The notes beneath the pieces were generated by a model that saw only the letters and a program-made list of their open reading frames with translations, made no database searches and was not told where the DNA came from. Shown here in pieces: positions 59,632 to 64,000 of a DNA stretch of 64,000 nucleotides. Source of the stretch: CAZMXP01 sp964570285 (GTDB lineage: Bacteria > Planctomycetota > PLA2); assembly GCA_964570285.1 (NCBI GenBank), contig CAZMXP010000018.1:13677-77676 (forward strand). Reading direction: 5' to 3'. The position numbers were made by a program, and so were the translations under genes. Within the stretch, counting starts at the first letter, position 1. Every line of letters begins with the position of its first letter.

Positions 59632-60969
59632 GTGGGATCGGATTCCTCCGGCGCCGCGGGGTGGGTTGCTTCGTGTCTCGCCATCGCGTCCTGCCTCGGC
59701 GTGGTCGCGGCCGGGACTCTCGCGCCGCGGCTCGCGCCGTCGCTGCCGCTCGTGCTCGCGGGGCTCGCGGCCACGGGGCTGCTCGCGGTCGCGCAGGTCG
59801 CGCGGCTGCGCCGCCAGGAGGGGCTCGCGCGGCGCGCACTCGAGGAGCGCATCGACGCGACGCTGAAGGCGGCGCAGGACCTCGTCTGGGCCGTGGACGG
59901 CGACGGGCGCGTCACCTACGCCGGGAGCGCCGCGCGCGAACTCTTCGGCTGCGAACCCGACGAGCTCGTGGGCACGCCGCTGCTCGGCGCGACCGATCCG
60001 GCGCGGGCGGCGGAGGAGGCGCGCTTCCTCGCGATGCTGAAGCGGGGGGAGACGCCCGCCCCGATCGAGACGACCCGCGTGCGCCCCGACGGCCGGCGCG
60101 TGCAGATCCGCGTCGCCGCGGCGCCGCTGCGCGACGGGAGCGGCACCGTGCTCGGCGCCGTCGGCACCGCCGCCGAGACGGGCCACCTGCGCGAGATGGA
60201 GCGGCGTCTCGTGCAGATGGAGCGGATGCACGCCATCGGCGCGCTGGCGGGAGGCGTCGCCCACGACTTCAAGAACCTGCTGACGGTGATCGTCGGGCAG
60301 GCGGAGATCGCGAAGGGGCTGAAGGAGACGGGGCCGCTGGTCGCGCGCAAGCTCGACAGCATCCTCGACACCGCCCACCGCGGCAGGAACCTCGTCGAGC
60401 AGATCCTCGTCTTCGCGCGCGACCGGAACGCGCGGCGCGAGGTGCTCGACCTGGGCGCGCTGCTGCGCGGGCTCGAGGAGATGCTGCGCCGCCTGCTGCA
60501 GCGGGAGATGACGCTCGAGCTGGCGCTGCCGGAGGACCCGGTGCTCGTGCGCGCCGACCGCGGCCAGATCGAGCAGATCGTGATCAACCTCGTCGTGAAC
60601 GCGCGCGACGCCTCGCCCGACCGCGCGCCGATCCGCATCACGCTGGCCGCGGGCGAGCTCGGCGCCAAGCGCGTGCGCGACCTCGGCATCCCCGAGGGCC
60701 AGTGGGCCGTGCTGCAGGTGATCGACAAGGGGTGCGGCATGGCGCCGGAGGTCCGGGCGCGCGTCTTCGAGCCCTTCTTCACGACGAAGGAGAAGGGCAA
60801 GGGGACCGGCCTCGGCCTCGCGACGGTGCACGGCTTCGTCCACCAGCACGGCGGCACGATCAGCGTGCGCAGCGAGCCGGGGCGCGGCACGCGCATGGCG
60901 GTGCTGCTGCCCCTCGTGCCCGCCTCGGAGGAGACGCCGCTACGCGCGCACGCCGAAGCGGTTGCCTGA
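59632..60969 (+). CDS. PAS-containing sensor histidine kinase
   Basis: GTG 59632 lies after GAAAGGGG; GTG 59626 is an alternative. The 445-residue protein has two N-terminal hydrophobic segments (about 10-55), a PAS domain (80-190), H-box G-G-V-A-H-D-F-K-N-L-L with H211, N-box N-L-V-V-N-A-R-D-A, G1 D-K-G-C-G-M, F-box F-E-P-F-F-T-T-K and G2 G-T-G-L-G-L. It lacks a receiver domain, and no response regulator gene is adjacent. The 3' end overlaps the convergent permease gene by 30 bp. Confidence 0.92.
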   Translation: MGSDSSGAAGWVASCLAIASCLGVVAAGTLAPRLAPSLPLVLAGLAATGLLAVAQVARLRRQEGLARRALEERIDATLKAAQDLVWAVDGDGRVTYAGSAARELFGCEPDELVGTPLLGATDPARAAEEARFLAMLKRGETPAPIETTRVRPDGRRVQIRVAAAPLRDGSGTVLGAVGTAAETGHLREMERRLVQMERMHAIGALAGGVAHDFKNLLTVIVGQAEIAKGLKETGPLVARKLDSILDTAHRGRNLVEQILVFARDRNARREVLDLGALLRGLEEMLRRLLQREMTLELALPEDPVLVRADRGQIEQIVINLVVNARDASPDRAPIRITLAAGELGAKRVRDLGIPEGQWAVLQVIDKGCGMAPEVRARVFEPFFTTKEKGKGTGLGLATVHGFVHQHGGTISVRSEPGRGTRMAVLLPLVPASEETPLRAHAEAVA

Positions 60970-61716
60970 CTCGTAGCGCCGCAGCCCGAGCGCGAAGACG
61001 CCGACCATCAGCGCGACCCAGAGCAGCGCGCCGCCGGCGACGCCGAGCAGCACGGGCCACGAGAAGCCGCGGACGAGTTCGACGGGCAGGAAGCTGAAGA
61101 AGCCCGCCGGCACGACGACATAGAGGAAGAGGCGCAGCGCGCCGGTGAAGACGGTCTTCGGGTAGCCCCCGAAGATGACGAGGAAGTCCGAGACCTGCGT
61201 CGAGAAGGTGCGCGTGTCGCCGAACCAGAAGGCGAGGCTGTTCGCGACCACCGTCGCGGAGCAGAAGACCGCCCCGCCGCAGACCGCGGCGATCACGCCG
61301 AGCGGCAGCACGGCGGGCCTCGCGTAGCCCGAGAACCCGATCAGCAGAAACGCCGAGGCGATGTCGCCCCACCCCGACGGCCGGCTCCGGCTCGCGATGC
61401 AGGCGGGCAGCGGATGGCGCGGCAGCGCGAGGTAGGTGTCGAGGTCGCCCTCCGAGACGAGACGCGCGATCTCGCGCGCGCCGCCGCCGAAGACCACCGC
61501 GAGGCCGAAGGCGCCCGCGCAGACGCCGTAGATCGCCGCCATGTCGCCGACGCGCCAGCCGCGCACCTCCTCGATCTCGCCGAAGAAGACCCACCACATG
61601 ACGAAGAAGATCAGGTTGTTGAGAAGCATGAAGGCCACTTGCAACCAGAAGGCTCCGCGCAAGGCCATGCTGGCGCGCAGGCTCGTGCCGAGCAGCGCGA
61701 GCAGATACCTAGCCAC
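60940..61716 (-). CDS. ABC-2 permease (COG3694 type)
   Basis: A 258-residue membrane protein with about six helices, from M-A-R-Y-L-L-A-L-L-G-T, containing L-V-S-E-G-D-L-D-T-Y-L-A-L-P typical of the COG3694 permease in three-gene ABC-2 exporters. It overlaps the second permease by 8 bp. Confidence 0.88.
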   Translation of the reverse strand: MARYLLALLGTSLRASMALRGAFWLQVAFMLLNNLIFFVMWWVFFGEIEEVRGWRVGDMAAIYGVCAGAFGLAVVFGGGAREIARLVSEGDLDTYLALPRHPLPACIASRSRPSGWGDIASAFLLIGFSGYARPAVLPLGVIAAVCGGAVFCSATVVANSLAFWFGDTRTFSTQVSDFLVIFGGYPKTVFTGALRLFLYVVVPAGFFSFLPVELVRGFSWPVLLGVAGGALLWVALMVGVFALGLRRYESGNRFGVRA

Positions 61717-62479
61717 CCTCCACCTCCAGCGCGCGGAGCGCGCGGCGGTTGAGCCAACAGACGAAGAGGCCGATCACCGCGCCCCAGCCGAGCAGCCGCA
61801 GCAGCGAGGATGCGAAGAGCGCGCCGTCGAAGCCGAGGACGAGCCGCGCGGGGCCGTACACCATCGCGGCAAAGGGCGTCCACATCGCGATCGTGCGCAG
61901 CCAGTCGGGGTAGATGTCGAGCGGGAAGAGGAGCCCGCCGAAGACGAAGAGCAGCTTCTGCACCACCCAGTGGACCGGCGTCGCCTCGTGCAGCCAGAAG
62001 GCCGAGAGGCCGACGGCGCCCTGCACGACGACATGGAGGCAGGCCGACAGGAACGCGAGCGGCACCGCCGCGAGGATCGACAGGGGGTGCGGGGGCAGCC
62101 CCCCCGCGAAGAGCCAGGCGACGAAGAACCCCAGCGTGACGAGCCCGAGGAAGCGCGCCGCCATCTCCCCGAGCCCCTCGGCGATCCTCGTCCCGAGGTA
62201 GCTGACCGGCCGCGCGAGGCGCGCCGCCACGTCGCCGCGGCGCACGTCCTCCTCGATGTGGCTCGACAGGAACGGCACCGAGAGCGTGACCAGTTCGGTG
62301 ATCGCGAGATACCAGAGGAACTGCACGGGAAGGAAGCCGGCCCGGGGGCCGACGGCGGCCCAGAGGCGCGAGAAGACGAGCAGCAGCGTCGCGTAGAAGG
62401 CGAGGCGCGCGAGGACGATGCCGCGCGCCGCGAGATGCTGGCGCAGCGAGACGAGCGCGAAGGCGGCGGTCTTGCTCAC
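61709..62479 (-). CDS. ABC-2 permease (COG4587 type)
   Basis: A 256-residue membrane protein with six hydrophobic segments and E-E-D-V-R-R-G-D-V-A-A-R-L-A-R-P, the usual cytoplasmic motif of the partner permease. ATGA overlap with the ATPase gene upstream and 8 bp with the permease downstream mark one operon. Confidence 0.88.
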   Translation of the reverse strand: MSKTAAFALVSLRQHLAARGIVLARLAFYATLLLVFSRLWAAVGPRAGFLPVQFLWYLAITELVTLSVPFLSSHIEEDVRRGDVAARLARPVSYLGTRIAEGLGEMAARFLGLVTLGFFVAWLFAGGLPPHPLSILAAVPLAFLSACLHVVVQGAVGLSAFWLHEATPVHWVVQKLLFVFGGLLFPLDIYPDWLRTIAMWTPFAAMVYGPARLVLGFDGALFASSLLRLLGWGAVIGLFVCWLNRRALRALEVEGG

Positions 62480-63456
62480 GCGCTCGCGTAGATCGCCTGG
62501 ACGATCTCCTCCATCGGCGGGTCCTCGACGGTGAGGTCGCGCAGGCGCGACGCCTTCATCGCGGCGGCGACGACCGCCTCGACCGGGGTCTTGTCGCTCT
62601 CCACCTCGAAGACCGCGCGGTGCGGCGCCTCCTCGACGCGGCGCACGCCGGGCAGGTCGAGCGCGATCGACGCCTCCGCCGTCATCAGCGTGACGCGCTT
62701 GCGCCGGATGAACTGGCTGCGCAGGTCGGCGACGGGGCGGTCGAGCAGCAGGCGCCCCTTGTGGATCACGAGCACGCGGTCGCAGACGCGCTCCATGTCG
62801 CCGGTATCGTGCGACGTGAGCAGCACGGTGCTGCCGTCGCGCAGCGAACGCTCGCGCACGAGGTCGCGGATCGTCGCCTTCGCGGTCACGTCGAGGCCGA
62901 TCGTCGGCTCGTCGAGGAAGAGCACCGAGGGCGCGTGCAGGAGGCTCGCGACGAGTTCGCAGCGCATGCGTTCGCCGAGGGAGAGCTGGCGCACGGGCTT
63001 CCCGAGCAGGTCGCCGAGATCGAAGGCGCCCACGAGCTCGTCGCGGCGCCGCGCGTAGGTCGCGCCGTCGATCTCGTAGACGCGACGCAGCAGGTCGAAG
63101 GTGTCCGACGCGGGCAGGTGGTACCAGAGCTGGCTGCGCTGGCCGAAGACGGCGCCCATCCGGAAGGCGAGGCGCTTGCGCTCGCGGCAGGGGTCGAAGC
63201 CGAGCACGCGCGCGCGGCCCGAGGTCGGGTGCAGGATGCCGGAGAGGATCTTGATCGTCGTCGACTTGCCCGCGCCGTTGGGCCCGACAAACGCGACGCG
63301 CTCGCCGGCCGCGATCGAGAAGGAGAGGTCCTCGACCGCGGGGACGTCGCGCGTGACCGGCGAGAAGAGCTGCCGGAAGGCGGCACGAAGGCCCGGCGCG
63401 CGCTCGCGCACGCGGAAGACCTTCCGCAACTGCTCGACTTCGATCGAACCGGCCAT
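62476..63456 (-). CDS. ABC transporter ATPase (COG4586 type)
   Basis: ATG 63456 gives M-A-G-S-I-E-V-E-Q-L-R-K-V-F; the longer frame upstream is Pro/Arg-rich shadow. The 326-residue ATPase has Walker A G-P-N-G-A-G-K-S-T, the family motif F-G-Q-R-S-Q-L-W, signature L-S-L-G-E-R-M-R, and Walker B L-F-L-D-E-P-T-I-G-L-D. The substrate of this exporter class is not established. Confidence 0.93.
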   Translation of the reverse strand: MAGSIEVEQLRKVFRVRERAPGLRAAFRQLFSPVTRDVPAVEDLSFSIAAGERVAFVGPNGAGKSTTIKILSGILHPTSGRARVLGFDPCRERKRLAFRMGAVFGQRSQLWYHLPASDTFDLLRRVYEIDGATYARRRDELVGAFDLGDLLGKPVRQLSLGERMRCELVASLLHAPSVLFLDEPTIGLDVTAKATIRDLVRERSLRDGSTVLLTSHDTGDMERVCDRVLVIHKGRLLLDRPVADLRSQFIRRKRVTLMTAEASIALDLPGVRRVEEAPHRAVFEVESDKTPVEAVVAAAMKASRLRDLTVEDPPMEEIVQAIYASA

Positions 63457-63523
63457 GGGGAAGGCCTTATAACCGGTAGGAGGGGCGGGGGTTCGGAGGG
63501 GATTCCCGGGGGGGCGTGGGGGC

Positions 63524-63752
63524 CTACCTGGGCGCCTCCCGGATCGACTCGAGCAGGAAGGAGCTGAGTGCCGCCGCCGTGGGGGCGGTGCTGGAAGAAC
63601 AGGCGCGAGCGGGGCAATTGCATCGACAGCGTGTGCCACCTCCACCCTTCCGCGACGAACTCGAAACCCTCCAGCCTGCGCAGCAGCTCGTCCCCGTCCT
63701 CGTCGGAGCCTGCCACGGTCGCCAAGGCGAACAGGATGGCGAGAGATCTCAC
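63524..63752 (-). pseudogene. Small secreted protein, apparently frameshifted
   Basis: A strong GAGGAGG precedes GTG 63752, which starts V-R-S-L-A-I-L-F-A-L-A-T-V-A-G-S, a signal peptide, then F-E-F-V-A-E-G-W-R-W-H and L-F-F-Q-H-R-P-H-G-G-G. After the Gly run the frame continues into the ABC gene with Pro-rich nonsense, but a 1-nt shift gives L-S-S-F-L-L-E-S-I-R-E-A-P-R and a TAG at 63524. The gene is either frameshifted or a sequencing error. Family not known. Confidence 0.45.
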
Positions 63753-63776
63753 GGTTGCCTCCTCGTAGGGACGCAC

Positions 63777-64000
63777 CCCCGAGGTCGCGACCCGGGGCGG
63801 TCCGGCGAGCCTAGCATCCCCGCCGCATCCGGGATACCCCGGGTCGGGCCGCGGGCCACCGCACCCGGCGCGCGGCGGACGGGTCTGCTGCGGGATCCAC
63901 GGCCCCGTGCTCGGCGATTGTGGCTTGCCGCGAGCACGAAGGACTCCTAGGCCTGAAACAAGCGAAGATTGGTAGTCTTCCCGCGGACGGGCTCCGAATG
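63777..64000. other. Right-edge tract, no gene seen
   Basis: No open frame with a recognisable product. An ATG occupies the last three bases and may start a gene that continues beyond the window; nothing more can be said. Confidence 0.4.

Overview
The window is a GC-rich bacterial chromosome segment. Coding is dense on both strands, GTG starts are common, and many products carry lipoprotein or Sec signal peptides. The mix of gliding-type ABC genes with a DUF4340 protein, an ASPIC/UnbV FG-GAP protein, long HEAT-repeat secreted proteins, a Ser/Thr kinase fused to an AAA/TPR module and a RAYT transposase fits a Planctomycetota-like or other environmental Gram-negative lineage. This is inference; there is no rRNA here to settle it. 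A run of ten Ns inside glgB shows that this is a scaffold, probably metagenomic.

Layout. 1-4.8 kb: two tandem paralogous site-2-type (M50) membrane proteases around a VOC protein. 5-9.3 kb: thiolase, then an operon of a metallo-beta-lactamase-fold hydrolase, a repeat lipoprotein with a G-x-D-x-Y motif and a small membrane protein. 9.4-14.4 kb: a GldA/GldF/GldG/DUF4340 ABC operon behind tRNA-Ala(CGC). 14.5-24.7 kb: a CNNM/CorC protein, a PilZ protein, a secreted metallopeptidase and lipoproteins, with two copies of an unusual hairpin-ended repeat. 24.7-28 kb: PII-glnA divergent from glgC. 28-31.5 kb: type III polyketide synthase facing an ATP-grasp-like gene and an M29 aminopeptidase. 31.9-36.7 kb: a secreted protein and the kinase-AAA-TPR regulator. 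36.7-39.7 kb: a RAYT and a lipoprotein gene enclosed by 26-bp inverted repeats. 39.7-43.8 kb: GCS2 amidoligase and RimK-like ATP-grasp, divergent from an esterase and a CPBP protease. 43.8-50.2 kb: secreted proteins, glgB and a probable selenoprotein. 50.2-59.5 kb: ASPIC/UnbV protein, MacB-like ABC pair and two HEAT proteins, all leftward. 59.6-64 kb: histidine kinase and an ABC-2 exporter.

The strongest unusual item is at 48919-49674. This is a DUF1223 (thioredoxin-like) secreted protein in which a TGA replaces exactly the first Cys of the C-S-S-C redox motif. A 7-bp hairpin with loop AGTT starts 15 nt downstream of the TGA, which fits a bacterial SECIS element. The best reading is selenocysteine insertion (U-S-S-C).

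Other points of interest are a PII protein lacking the tip of the T-loop, including the uridylylation Tyr; a repeat pair whose hairpin arms co-vary and whose ends supply stop codons of neighbouring genes; several REP-like palindromes together with a RAYT; and a putative amide-bond-forming gene cluster. Glycogen synthesis (glgC, glgB) and nitrogen assimilation (glnA, PII) are the recognisable core metabolism.
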